Of a stretch of DNA of 64,000 nucleotides, positions 1 through 9,093 are shown in pieces; positions within the stretch are counted from its first letter, which is position 1, and the number at the start of each line of letters is the position of its first letter. The stretch is from Paenibacillus sp. FSL H7-0331. Its GTDB lineage: Bacteria; Bacillota; Bacilli; Paenibacillales; NBRC-103111. The stretch lies in assembly GCF_001956045.1 (NCBI RefSeq), contig NZ_MRTH01000020.1:1-64000 (forward strand), read 5' to 3'. The position numbers and the translations under genes are program-made. The notes beneath the pieces were generated by a model. The model saw only the letters and a list, made by a program, of their open reading frames with translations. It ran no database searches and was not told the DNA's origin.

Positions 1-32
1 GCATAAGTTGATCCATGGTATATTGAATGTAC

Positions 33-99
33 AAAGAAACCGTTCCTTTCGTAAATGGTGGGTCGCACTTCCATTTTACCAAAGAACGGTTTCTTTTTG
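33..99 (+). terminator. Intrinsic terminator, long imperfect hairpin
   Basis: The arm AAAGAAACCGTTC (33-45) pairs with GAACGGTTTCTTT (84-96). The inner part (CTTT..GTAAATGG with CCATTTTAC..AAAG) extends the stem, and a T run follows. It probably ends a gene lying left of the window. Confidence 0.65.
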
Positions 100-113
100 T
101 TTGACGAAATTGC

Positions 114-163
114 AAAGAGGGTGCCCCTCGCCATTTTCATGGCTTTTGGGACACCCTCTTTTG
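114..163. terminator. Terminator hairpin downstream of the XRE regulator
   Basis: AAAGAGGGTG (114-123) pairs with CACCCTCTTT (152-161), and an inner GCCAT/ATGGC stem is present. T residues follow on the plus strand. It lies between the hairpin at 33-99 and the end of the minus-strand regulator gene at 230, so it may serve either direction. Confidence 0.55.
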
Positions 164-229
164 TGCTAACGGGTATAAACCGTATACTTGCGCAATTAGC
201 ACGAACTCGGGCTGATTTTGTAACGATAA

Positions 230-1066
230 TTACTCTAATAGAAGCTTGCTCAGCTTGGAGATCGTATCATCATTTGAGGGTATATTGATCGTGACTGTAA
301 GGTGGGAAGAATCTGTTACAAGAAACGAAATCTGATCAAATACGAGCAGACCGGCTGTCGGGTGATGATTGATTTTCTTACCTTCAGGACCATTCAGAAC
401 ATCGTGCTTCGGCCACCATGCTCTAAATTCAGGGCTTGCTCGATTTAGTTCCTCGATGAGCTCCATCCACCAAGGATCACCGGCGAATTTTCCGTAGCTG
501 GCTCGAAATTGAGCCAAACGATGCTGGGCATGAGTTTCCCAGTTTTCCTGAAGCAATAGCCGTACATACGGCGAAATGAACGTCCGCCATACAGTATTTC
601 GCTCGCGTGTCGACATACTCTCATAGTTCCCGTAAATTATTCTAGCAGCCCTATTCCATGCAACAATATTCAGTCGCTGATCGGTAATATAGGCCGGACT
701 CGTCCCTTGTAGGTCGAGGAAGCTTTGAAGTGTCTGACTAATGATGTTTTCGACTGGCGTCAGATCGGTAGGCAGTTGCTGTAGGGCTAACATAAATAAA
801 TGTTTCCGTTCATTGGAATCGAGCTGGAGAGCCCGTGCAATGCTGTCTAGCACTTGGGTGGATACATGAATGTCTCGAGCTTGCTCTAGCCATGTGTACC
901 AGTCCACACTGACGCCCGAGAGTTGCGCTACTTCCCCGCGTCTAAGTCCCGGCGTGCGGCGACGGCCTCCATTAGGCAGACCCGCTTGCTCGGGTGAAAT
1001 CCGGGCGCGGCGCGTCTTCAAAAACTGCGCCAGCTCATCAAGCCTCGTATGGTTTGATTGTTCCAT
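230..1066 (-). CDS. XRE-family regulator with MmyB-like ligand-binding domain
   Basis: A 278-residue cytoplasmic transcription regulator. Residues about 10-85 form an XRE helix-turn-helix with the family signature RRTPGLRRGEVAQLSGVS followed by YTWLEQ. Residues about 100-270 match the MmyB-like ligand-binding fold typical of this family (TDQRLNIVAWN, then the W-rich block around DPWWMELIEEL). Family members often control an adjacent efflux or oxidoreductase gene. Here a DHA2 exporter starts 150 bp away on the opposite strand, so local control of that exporter is the natural inference. The ATG at 1066 has only a weak purine-rich ribosome site. The ligand cannot be told from sequence. Confidence 0.9.
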   Translation of the reverse strand: MEQSNHTRLDELAQFLKTRRARISPEQAGLPNGGRRRTPGLRRGEVAQLSGVSVDWYTWLEQARDIHVSTQVLDSIARALQLDSNERKHLFMLALQQLPTDLTPVENIISQTLQSFLDLQGTSPAYITDQRLNIVAWNRAARIIYGNYESMSTRERNTVWRTFISPYVRLLLQENWETHAQHRLAQFRASYGKFAGDPWWMELIEELNRASPEFRAWWPKHDVLNGPEGKKINHHPTAGLLVFDQISFLVTDSSHLTVTINIPSNDDTISKLSKLLLE

Positions 1067-1090
1067 TAACTCGCTCTGCCCCCTTATACG

Positions 1091-1118
1091 ACTCCTATCG
1101 TCGGAGAATTACTCCTAT
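1091..1118. promoter_or_regulatory. Candidate operator: direct repeat between divergent genes
   Basis: ACTCCTAT occurs at 1091-1098 and again at 1111-1118, a 20-bp period (about two helical turns). CTCC..GGAG symmetry lies between them. It sits just upstream of the regulator start and in the shared intergenic region with the exporter, as expected for an autoregulatory XRE operator. This is inference from position and symmetry only. Confidence 0.35.
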
Positions 1119-1215
1119 GATAAACCCTCATCTTATTCTAGGATAAAATCTATTATACACTTTCCTTAAGACGAAATGGCGAATACTTAAATATTGCAAT
1201 GGAAGGGGAATTACT

Positions 1216-2598
1216 TTGGAAAAAACATTACAATTACAGTCCAACAGTACCGGCAAGCTGGCCAAAGCGCTGTTGCTTCTCGGACTTTCGCTCGGTTATT
1301 TTATGGTACTCCTGGATATGACGGTGGTGAGCGTCGCGCTGCCGGCGATTCGAGACGAGTTGGGCGGAGGGATATCCGGCCTTCAATGGGTGGTCAACGC
1401 CTATACGATCGTATTTGCCGGTTTACTTCTATCAATGGGTGTGTTTGCAGACAAGCTTGGGGCTAAACGCGTCTATGCGGGTGGTCTGGCGATATTTCTT
1501 GCAGCTTCGGCCATATCGGCAGCCGTTTCGACGCTCGGTGCGCTTATCGGCTTACGTGCAATACTCGGAATAGGTGGTGCAGCTCTAATGCCAGCCTCGC
1601 TTACCCTGCTTGCCCATGCTTATCCTGGATCGGCTGAACGTGCCCGGGCGCTTGGCATTTGGGCGGCGGTTACCGGTGTAGCAATGGCGGCAGGACCTGT
1701 TGTCGGAGGGCTATTGGTGGACTCGTTCGGTTGGCGCAGCATATTCCTTCTCAATGTGCCGCTTGCAGGGATTAGTTTGATCATGACTTTCCTGTTCGTC
1801 AGGGAAACGGAACGTAAGCCGTGGCAAAGCTTTGACTTGGGGGGGCAAATCACGGCCATTGCAGCCATTGCTGCAGTCTCGTTCGGACTGATGGAGGGGG
1901 AAACGTACGGATGGGATTCCCCCATTATTTTGGCGGCATTTAGTCTGGCTCTGTTGGGAGCCATCCTGTTTTTGATTGTTGAAGCGAAAGGTAAGTCACC
2001 GTTACTTCCGTTAAGGCTATTTAGGAATGCGACGGTATCGGCCGGAATGCTTGCCGGGATGGCGATTAACATCGGCCTGTCGGGAATTCTATTTGTACTA
2101 CCATTATTTTTCCAACAAATACGCGGATTATCGGCTCACATAGCCGGACTCGCGCTCCTTCCAATGATGATTCCACTGGCCTTCAATCCCATTCTGACCG
2201 GTCGAATTGTGGCCAGAATCGGGGCGCGGATACCGATGACTGTCGGCTTTAGTCTTGGAGCAGTGGGTACACTTCTGCAAGTATGGACCGAAGTGAACAC
2301 GACCTATGCAATTACGCTGATTGGCTTGCTGCTGATTGGTTTCGGAGCATCCTTTACGATTCCCTCGTTGATGGCGGCCGTAATCTCTTCCGTCCCGAAG
2401 GAACAGACCGGTGCGATTTCAGGCGCTCTCAATTCAAGCCGCCAGCTTGGCGCGACGCTGGGGGTCGCCATCCTCGGCTCGATTCTGAGTGGCAGCAAAT
2501 CGTTTATTGCCGGAATGCATATATCGCTTATCGTAACAGCTGTTATTTTGTTCGGTGGCAGTTTGCTATCGTTCGCATTTATCGGCAGAAAACAATAA
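1216..2598 (+). CDS. MFS drug exporter, DHA2 (EmrB/QacA) family
   Basis: A 460-residue inner-membrane proton-driven efflux protein. TM1 carries the charged motif LLDMTVVSVALPAI typical of DHA2 exporters. The loop motif GVFADKLGAKRV follows TM2. The antiporter motif C appears as GPVVGGLLVDSFGWR, which marks drug/proton antiporters. The hydrophobic pattern fits the 14-helix DHA2 type, and the length is normal to slightly short. The start is a TTG at 1216 preceded by GGAAGGGGA (1201-1209). It is divergent from the MmyB-type regulator, which probably represses it. The substrate is unknown. Confidence 0.9.
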   Translation: MEKTLQLQSNSTGKLAKALLLLGLSLGYFMVLLDMTVVSVALPAIRDELGGGISGLQWVVNAYTIVFAGLLLSMGVFADKLGAKRVYAGGLAIFLAASAISAAVSTLGALIGLRAILGIGGAALMPASLTLLAHAYPGSAERARALGIWAAVTGVAMAAGPVVGGLLVDSFGWRSIFLLNVPLAGISLIMTFLFVRETERKPWQSFDLGGQITAIAAIAAVSFGLMEGETYGWDSPIILAAFSLALLGAILFLIVEAKGKSPLLPLRLFRNATVSAGMLAGMAINIGLSGILFVLPLFFQQIRGLSAHIAGLALLPMMIPLAFNPILTGRIVARIGARIPMTVGFSLGAVGTLLQVWTEVNTTYAITLIGLLLIGFGASFTIPSLMAAVISSVPKEQTGAISGALNSSRQLGATLGVAILGSILSGSKSFIAGMHISLIVTAVILFGGSLLSFAFIGRKQ

Positions 2599-2680
2599 CG
2601 GTACTAAAACTTAGCTAACATCATATTTTTAAGCGTACAACGAGTGTTTCTCCTTCGGATTACCGCAAGTATGCAAAAAA

Positions 2681-2726
2681 ATAAATAAACGCCCCGAACC
2701 TGGAAATTCGGGGTGTTTGTTTATTC
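2681..2726. terminator. Bidirectional terminator between convergent genes
   Basis: AATAAACGCCCCGAA pairs with TTCGGGGTGTTTGTTTATT across an 8-nt loop. A-rich and T-rich flanks serve both strands. It separates the exporter (ends 2598) from the convergent PhyH gene (ends 2748). Confidence 0.85.
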
Positions 2727-2747
2727 TGATAACGGGAGCAGCAATTT

Positions 2748-3578
2748 TTAACATTCCGCCCCGGATAATTCGTTTGTAAACATTCTTTTGTATTCATGCG
2801 GACCGACCCGTACCGAGGATGCCGGCGCATAATGGAATTGCAGCGCTCTGCGCCGATCCGTTGAGAAATTATACGGTGTTCCGTGGTACAGCATGCCGTG
2901 AAAAAACAAAACACCACCCGGCTTCAGCGGAACAATGACGTCCCTTTCCACAGGTACCTGAATGTCACAGAGCTGCCAGTCGCGAATCGCATAATGAGGT
3001 GTAGCACCTTCCTGATGAGACCTTGGAATGACATGCATGCAGCCATTGTTGACGGTTGCCTCGTCCAAAGCAATCCACACTCCGATAACAGCCTTCGTAT
3101 ACGTTAAATTCCCGTAAGCCATATCCTGATGCCAGGGCTTCTCCCCGCCGCCGTGAGGAGGCTTCAAAAGAGCCATATCCTGAATGAGCACAGGCTCTTC
3201 TCCGAAAATCTGCCGAATTACGTTAATAATCTTCGGATGGTAAGCAACTGCTTTAAGCCGCTCCTCTTCATTCACAAATTCAGAAACCTTACGAATGGCA
3301 AGCTCCCGTTCTTCTAGGGTATGAAGCTCCTTCTCCGGTTTTGAAAATTGCAGCTTGGCCCCTTTGCGGTCAACAAAAGCAAGATCCATGAGTCCCTCAA
3401 TGGCAGTATTCACAACAGCCTGGTCGAGCAGAGGATCAATGGAAAGAAATCCATCTCTTCTATATTCCTGAATATGCTGATCTAGAAGCTCGTCTTTTCC
3501 CTTTAGACTTACATGCACCTTATCGTATCGATATAATTCGTTGTTGATTTGTTCAGGGGTTAATTCTACCTTACTCAT
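2748..3578 (-). CDS. Phytanoyl-CoA dioxygenase (PhyH) family protein
   Basis: A 276-residue Fe(II)/2-oxoglutarate-dependent oxygenase-like protein. The metal triad is visible: H150 and D152 in PWHQD, and H232 in LYHGTPYN. An arginine cluster just after it (DRRRALQFHY) would bind 2-oxoglutarate. Length is usual for bacterial PhyH proteins. A good ribosome site (AGGAGG) precedes the ATG at 3578. It is divergent from two AraC-type regulators, which suggests it is their target. The substrate is not predictable: family members hydroxylate small molecules including osmolytes, phosphonates and antibiotic precursors. Confidence 0.85.
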   Translation of the reverse strand: MSKVELTPEQINNELYRYDKVHVSLKGKDELLDQHIQEYRRDGFLSIDPLLDQAVVNTAIEGLMDLAFVDRKGAKLQFSKPEKELHTLEERELAIRKVSEFVNEEERLKAVAYHPKIINVIRQIFGEEPVLIQDMALLKPPHGGGEKPWHQDMAYGNLTYTKAVIGVWIALDEATVNNGCMHVIPRSHQEGATPHYAIRDWQLCDIQVPVERDVIVPLKPGGVLFFHGMLYHGTPYNFSTDRRRALQFHYAPASSVRVGPHEYKRMFTNELSGAEC

Positions 3579-3744
3579 TTTTCATTCCTCCTATTGATTT
3601 TATGGTGATTTCCTTAATTCAAAGATACCATAAAGAGAGACTAAGGCAGAATGGAAGCAGTGTCATATTTTTTGTACTCAAATGCTATTTGTTTTGGTAT
3701 GCTATAGCTATCGCATCAATTTGGCAATAAGGAGGAATAGCTGC

Positions 3745-4596
3745 ATGTCTGAATATAGCCCATTGCTGAACAGGTTTAACGAGGTGTATTTTACAGTTAG
3801 CGGGACTTTTGGCAAATATCGCTGTGAGCCGACCTGGTCATGGCAGCCACCTTCTTTTCATGATTATGATGTGTGGTATGCCGTATCAGGTCAAGGCCAA
3901 ATGCAAATTAATGATGTCAGTTACGACATTCAGCCTGGCTCCTGCTTTGTTATTCGACCCGGCGACCGAGTTACGGCGGAGCAGAACCCGCACCATATGC
4001 TTACAGTACTATTCTGCCATTTTATTGTGAATGATATCACCAAAGAGGCAGCAGAAACCTTGATCCTGCCCGATAAGCGCTGTGTGAACTTTCGTGAAAT
4101 GTCAGCGATTGAGCCGCTGCTTCAGCAATTAATTGAATTGGCGCATCGTCAGGCAGAGGATGACCCCATTGAAATTAACCTTCTGCTCAAGCTGATTCTT
4201 ACCCGTTGGATTCGGGAGTCCGAACGGCAGAGCATGCCGCATCAGAGCTATTATCATAAGCAGATTATATTAAAAATCCAAGATTCCATCCGGCTCTCTC
4301 TTTCTGAAACGGTTAATTATGAATCACTGGCAAAATCGATCGGATTCACAGCGCGTTATGTGAGCAAGCTGATGAAGGAGTACACTGGAATTACATTAAA
4401 AGAAACGGTTACCAAGCTGCGAATGGAGCGCGCGGTTCATCTGCTTACCGAAACGACGATGTCTGTGACCGAGATATCGAGTGCGCTTGGTTACACGGAC
4501 ATTTATACCTTCAGCAAGCTTTTTAAACGCCATTTCGGTTACGCGCCTTCCAGACTTCGTTCGTTGAACCCTGCAGATACGGGGAACGACGGGTGA
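3745..4596 (+). CDS. AraC-family regulator, cupin sensor
   Basis: A 283-residue regulator. The N-terminal half is a cupin-type sugar-sensing domain (FHDYDVWYAVSGQG, then PGSCFVIRPGDR). The C-terminal 100 residues hold the two AraC helix-turn-helix units (YESLAKSIGFTARYVSKLMK and VTEISSALGYTDIYTFSKLF). The reading frame is open from 3682, but the ATG at 3745 with AAGGAGG directly upstream is the likely start. Its stop overlaps the possible GTG of the next AraC gene, so the two are co-transcribed. Together they probably control the divergent PhyH gene or a locus elsewhere. Confidence 0.88.
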   Translation: MSEYSPLLNRFNEVYFTVSGTFGKYRCEPTWSWQPPSFHDYDVWYAVSGQGQMQINDVSYDIQPGSCFVIRPGDRVTAEQNPHHMLTVLFCHFIVNDITKEAAETLILPDKRCVNFREMSAIEPLLQQLIELAHRQAEDDPIEINLLLKLILTRWIRESERQSMPHQSYYHKQIILKIQDSIRLSLSETVNYESLAKSIGFTARYVSKLMKEYTGITLKETVTKLRMERAVHLLTETTMSVTEISSALGYTDIYTFSKLFKRHFGYAPSRLRSLNPADTGNDG

Positions 4597-4610
4597 AAGG
4601 AGCTGCCTCA

Positions 4611-5492
4611 TTGAACGAAATTTATATGCACGCCGCACGATTGCCTCTAATCCGAGATGTAGGATCTACGTTAACAGGAAATGGCTGGATTCATCCGGAT
4701 CGGGTGGCGGACTATCATGTTCTCATCTTTGTGATTGAGGGCGAGATGCAAGTGTTTGAAGCGGGTAAGGAATACAGGATAAGAGAAGGAGAGGTTCTCT
4801 TTCTGAAAAGCGGAATTCATCATTGGGGAGAGAACGGGACCCGTCCTGGTACCACTACACTCTGGATTCATTTCTATGATAATCTGGGTGACCCCGGGCA
4901 GGCTGAAGAGACGGAGCCTATGAACCATCAGCCCATGCTGATGCCCGCCTCTACCTTGTATTCACCTGAGCAGTATGATTTCAGCTTTGCACTTCCCAAG
5001 ATGATTAAGGTGAAGAACGCTCCCTTTATGAATAGAAAGCTAAAAGAGCTGCACGATTTGTACAACGCTCCCCGACATTTTCACCATCTCTATTTAAGTA
5101 TGGGGTCTTTGGACATTTTTCTGGATCTTGTCCGGCAATCCCAAGAGAATCAAATGCTTAGTAGATCGGATACGGTTGTACGCAGGCTGGTCAAATATTT
5201 GGATGAGCACAGTCACATGGAGCTGGATACCGATCGCATACATAACGATTTTCAATTAAACTACCAATACCTGAGCACGCTGTTCAAAACCAAAATGGGT
5301 ACAAGTATGTTCAAATACCATGAAAGATTAAGAATTCACCATGCAGCGGAAATGCTGAAGAACACTTCCATGAATATTTCGGAGGTTAGCGACAAAATGG
5401 GTTATGCCAGCCCCTATTATTTCAGCCGGGTATTCAAAAAGGTGATGGGGGAATCACCCTCGGAGTATATTAAAAATATATACCGGATGTAA
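4611..5492 (+). CDS. AraC-family regulator, second of a tandem pair
   Basis: About 293 residues. The N-terminal cupin-like domain (GEMQVFEAGKEYRIREGEVL, then SGIHHWGENG) is followed by two AraC helix-turn-helix motifs, the second in ISEVSDKMGYASPYYFSRVF. The frame is open from a GTG at 4593 that overlaps the preceding stop, but TTG 4611 has AAAGGAG (4596-4602) eight bases upstream and is the better start. Two unequal AraC genes in tandem are unusual for a single target. They may form a cascade or respond to two ligands. Confidence 0.85.
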   Translation: MNEIYMHAARLPLIRDVGSTLTGNGWIHPDRVADYHVLIFVIEGEMQVFEAGKEYRIREGEVLFLKSGIHHWGENGTRPGTTTLWIHFYDNLGDPGQAEETEPMNHQPMLMPASTLYSPEQYDFSFALPKMIKVKNAPFMNRKLKELHDLYNAPRHFHHLYLSMGSLDIFLDLVRQSQENQMLSRSDTVVRRLVKYLDEHSHMELDTDRIHNDFQLNYQYLSTLFKTKMGTSMFKYHERLRIHHAAEMLKNTSMNISEVSDKMGYASPYYFSRVFKKVMGESPSEYIKNIYRM

Positions 5493-5519
5493 TAATTGAA
5501 GCGAGGCAAAGCCAAATAT

Positions 5520-5538
5520 CCGCCTGCGTAACAGGCGG
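5520..5538. terminator. Hairpin between convergent genes
   Basis: CCGCCTG (5520-5526) and CAGGCGG (5532-5538) form a perfect 7-bp stem with a 5-nt loop. It lies between the AraC gene and the convergent oxidoreductase, with only a weak T tract after it. Confidence 0.5.
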
Positions 5539-5559
5539 TATTTACTATAATAACAATGG

Positions 5560-6701
5560 CTACTCGAAGCTTGGAATCACGACTTCTATACCGCCATTTA
5601 TAGCGGATTCATGAGCGCATATACCCGCTGCCGACCAATTGGCAGCAGTTATCGCATCAATAGCAGGCTTGCGCTCTTCGACAATGCTGATGACAAATTC
5701 ATGTACGAGATGAGGGTGCGAGCCATGGTGGCCGTTGCCTGCAGAACGGATTGATGAGGATTGTCCGGGTCCAGTTCATCCTGGTGAGTAATATAGTAGG
5801 CAAGCTCAGGTGGAAGCAAATCCGCTCTGGCTGGGGGCGTGACTCTTTCAACTGAAACATCTCTTCCGCGATCCGGTTTCTTAGGACCCATCCTGAACAG
5901 AACCTGAGCCTCATCTTCCATATGCCATTCCATCGCAGCTTTATCGCCATAAATATTGAAGCTTTCCATATATCCTCTGGCTGTTTCGAATAATGACCGA
6001 GTTACCTCTGCACTCAAATCCCCCATGCTCAATTGGAATATGGCTGTTTCAATTGGATAAGGGTTACCATATTGTGTTTTCAATTCCTCTTGCATAACCC
6101 CCGAACCAAAGCAATGAACCTTTGTCGCACGAGCATTGGCTATAGCTAATAGGGGGGCTACTGCATGTGTCGCATAGTGCATAGGAGGTAATCCCATCCA
6201 ATAGGAAGGCCAGTTATCCATGTTCTGATAATGGGCTCCTCTTAAGAACTGGATGCGTCCGAACTCTCCCTTTTGAAACATTTCCTTGGCGAATAGGTAC
6301 TGATACGTATAAACGGTGGTTTCCATCATCATGTAATTTTTTTGGCTTTGCTTTTGTGCAGCGATGATCGCATGAATGTCTTCAATTGTTGTCGCCATAG
6401 GTACGGTACAAGCGCAATGCTTGCCTGAGTTCAGGACAGCTATCGATTGCTGGGCATGCTGGGGAATAGGGGACACCAGATGAACGGCATCGTATTCGTC
6501 CAATTGGAGAATTTCCTCCAGATCTGTATGTCTCCTTGTAAAACCAAATTTATCGCCATACTGATTCAGCAGCTCCGCGTTGGTATCGCAAATGCCTACA
6601 TATTCGACATCAGGATGTGCATGATAAATGGGTGCGAATGCACCTCCGAACCTCAATCCAACAACAGCGATCCGAATTTTTTTGTTTTTTTTGTTATCCA
6701 T
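5560..6701 (-). pseudogene. Gfo/Idh/MocA oxidoreductase with a C-terminal frameshift
   Basis: NAD(P)-dependent sugar or cyclitol dehydrogenase-like protein, close to the intact paralogue at 11370-12485. The Rossmann start (IAVVGLRFGGAFAPIYHAHP) and most of the body are intact. Near 5740-5755 the frame breaks: the open frame ends in unrelated residues at 5649. Another frame of the same strand continues the homology (GHHGSHPHLVHEFV, then TAANWSAAGICAHESA) to a stop at 5560-5562. The loss is 1 base (mod 3), perhaps a 4-base deletion at a CATCAATC repeat. The best start is ATG 6701 (MDNKKN) after GAGGAAG. The usual EKP motif reads TVP. It is a real frameshift or a base-calling error; I cannot tell which. 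Confidence 0.85.
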
Positions 6702-6813
6702 AATGGGTGACTTCCTCTCTCTGTAGGTTACTCGATTCACTTACTAGTATTACAAATAAAAAGGTTCATGTGAATGAATGAAAACATAGAATAGCTGTAC
6801 TTTATTCTGGTAA

Positions 6814-6853
6814 GCAAAAAGATAAGGAAGGAACGGTCTCCCTATCTTTTTGC
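6814..6853. terminator. Bidirectional terminator-like hairpin
   Basis: GCAAAAAGATA (6814-6824) pairs with TATCTTTTTGC (6843-6853), with inner AGG/CTCC pairing. It lies just downstream of the minus-strand alpha-galactosidase gene and upstream of the frameshifted oxidoreductase. It therefore probably separates these two minus-strand units. Confidence 0.65.
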
Positions 6854-6865
6854 GTCAATCTAGTG

Positions 6866-8980
6866 TTAATCAGTCCAAAGCCTGTGAGTAGCTGGAGTCT
6901 CGATATCCGATTGATATCGATATACAGCAAAAGAAAATGGCTGATTCAGCTTGAACCTATAGCGACTTGACGCATCCGGTTGAAGCAGCACGGTTTCCAT
7001 GGCTGTTACGCCATCTCCTGACCATGCGCCACCCTCGCACCTGATCAAGCATTGAAGTTGAATCTCGCTGTCAGATACTTCCCAGAGGTCGAATGAATGG
7101 GCAGGGGTATCACAACGTTCGCGATAAATGATTAACAGGCCTGTTCCACTTGACCCACTCAAAGACTGGAAACCTGTCCAGCCAAGGCCGGAGGGCTCGC
7201 TGCCGATGGGAAGAACGGTTCCGCCGAGGAGCTCGGCTTGAAGGGGAGTATAGGCCGAAAGCATAGTGCCGAGCAGGTTGCGGTTTTCATCACTAAGCCC
7301 GGTTAACTCCATCCACGCCAAAGGATTCGCAGCCATCGTTACACCGAATGAATAAGCAAAACCGCATTTGCCTGGTGACAGCGGATCTTTTTCGTACAGC
7401 TGCTGATTACGCTCGACATTGAGGAATTCCATTTGCAGCCTGCGAGTGGGTACGTACTTACTGAGCATCCATAGATTACGCAGGGTATAGTGCGGATAAT
7501 AATTGGTCCAATCCGTATATCGATTTTCCAGGAATAGGCATCCATATTGATTACGGCCGTAATAGCCAGTTCTGATTTGGGCAGTCGTGTCCAGATTGAA
7601 GCACACGGCTGAGCCGCTTTCCCTTATAGTCTGCTCCATCATGTTGTTCAAGTTGACTTCACCGGCTTTGGAAGTAATATTAATCCCATCCAGCTTGAAA
7701 TAACAGATTCCATAGCTTTTGTGTAGACGAAGCAAAGTAGCTGCATCCCGCTGCCAATTACTGAAATTGTTGGAGGAATCCGGTGAAAACCATAGCCCAA
7801 GCTTGATGCTATGCTGAGCTGCGAGATTAACAATCGGTTCAAGCCCTCTTGGGAAGCGTTCCTGGTTCACCTGCCAGAAGTTATCCTGATAATCATAGTA
7901 CCCACTCCAGACTCCCCCTGAGATGACGGAATTTGAGGTCGCCCCTTGCTGCCAGCCATCATCGATCTGAAATATACCGATTCCCATCTGAGCCGCTGCT
8001 TCCAGCTCTGTGAACAGGAAATCCTCGTTTACTCGCCCATCCTTCGAGCGATCTCCCCATGTGTTGCTCATCACAAAGCTGTCCAGTTCGGGCTTAAAGC
8101 GGCGGATCGAGCTTTGGTAATCGTGTAGTGCCTGAAGCGCAATTGTGTCTGTGCCTGAGGCAACACCTACGACGGATCCATAAGCCGGCATATACCGATC
8201 TGGACTCAGATCGGCATCAGTTAGCCCAGCACCCGTCATAAATACGCGTTTTCCGATAAAACGATAATCATATCCCGGGTATTGCAGCTGGCCAAGTGAG
8301 GTCGGAGACTCCTTGAGAAAGAAAAGCTTGCTCTTAGTGAACGGATTGCTTACAAATAGAATACTGGCAGATAAATCGCTTTTTTCATTAACATAGAATA
8401 AACCGCTATCCTCACTCACCAGGTTGTTGTGGTGATCCGTCACATCGCGAAGAATGGCAGAGGACCAGCGTCCATGACGTTCCCGGAAAGGCAGTGCGTC
8501 CACATAATCGACAGGAAGATGGGATATGGCCTTGTTGTTGTCATCTAGCTGCAGATCAATTCCTGCTGCAGTTCCATTAGCTGCTGCGGAATGATCAGAA
8601 TCGCTTGCCTCTGTGAGCTTCACTGAAACTTCATGACGCAGATAGGGACGCTCTGGATATAACCGGGTAACCAGCAGCACGCTGAAACGGGCATATTCCA
8701 GCTTCAAAGTGACCCTTAAATGCTCTTCGGCGACTGTATAATCATTTTCTACGGCTGCTTCCACGTTGGAAATCAGGAGTCTCGTATCCGTTAAAAAGGG
8801 AAATCGGAACATGGGCATTGGCTGCGAGTTCTCTATCCATTGGTCGTCCGTGCTCTTGTCCAGAAGAGATTGTGAAATCGGGACACCACTGGACAAATCC
8901 CACGATCGCTCAATACGCGAATTGCCTACAGTGAAAAGCGAGCCTTCATAATGGTAGAAGCAGTCTTGAAATTGGGACAT
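6866..8980 (-). CDS. GH36-like alpha-galactosidase (clan GH-D)
   Basis: A 704-residue cytoplasmic glycosidase without a signal peptide. An N-terminal beta-sandwich is followed by a TIM barrel with GH-D hallmarks: FQIDDGWQQG, LGLWFSPDSSN, and CYFKLDGINI, whose aspartate (about D431) is the expected nucleophile. A second acidic residue in CFNLDTT or in the later ENRYTDW would be the acid/base. The true start is ATG 8980, with GGAGG seven bases upstream. It is divergent from an AraC gene, its likely activator. The family acts on alpha-galactosides and related alpha-linked sugars; the exact linkage is uncertain. Confidence 0.82.
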   Translation of the reverse strand: MSQFQDCFYHYEGSLFTVGNSRIERSWDLSSGVPISQSLLDKSTDDQWIENSQPMPMFRFPFLTDTRLLISNVEAAVENDYTVAEEHLRVTLKLEYARFSVLLVTRLYPERPYLRHEVSVKLTEASDSDHSAAANGTAAGIDLQLDDNNKAISHLPVDYVDALPFRERHGRWSSAILRDVTDHHNNLVSEDSGLFYVNEKSDLSASILFVSNPFTKSKLFFLKESPTSLGQLQYPGYDYRFIGKRVFMTGAGLTDADLSPDRYMPAYGSVVGVASGTDTIALQALHDYQSSIRRFKPELDSFVMSNTWGDRSKDGRVNEDFLFTELEAAAQMGIGIFQIDDGWQQGATSNSVISGGVWSGYYDYQDNFWQVNQERFPRGLEPIVNLAAQHSIKLGLWFSPDSSNNFSNWQRDAATLLRLHKSYGICYFKLDGINITSKAGEVNLNNMMEQTIRESGSAVCFNLDTTAQIRTGYYGRNQYGCLFLENRYTDWTNYYPHYTLRNLWMLSKYVPTRRLQMEFLNVERNQQLYEKDPLSPGKCGFAYSFGVTMAANPLAWMELTGLSDENRNLLGTMLSAYTPLQAELLGGTVLPIGSEPSGLGWTGFQSLSGSSGTGLLIIYRERCDTPAHSFDLWEVSDSEIQLQCLIRCEGGAWSGDGVTAMETVLLQPDASSRYRFKLNQPFSFAVYRYQSDIETPATHRLWTD

Positions 8981-9093
8981 ACAGATAACCTCCATGTTAG
9001 TATTATAGTATTTGGTTGTGGTAAGCTATTACTAGCGTATAATGGTTTGAATAAGTAATCAATCGAAAATAATTGTTGGAGTGGTATTATATT

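Noticed and set aside
55..288. 77-codon ORF at the left edge
   Set aside because: It runs through both terminator hairpins and has no ribosome site or family likeness.
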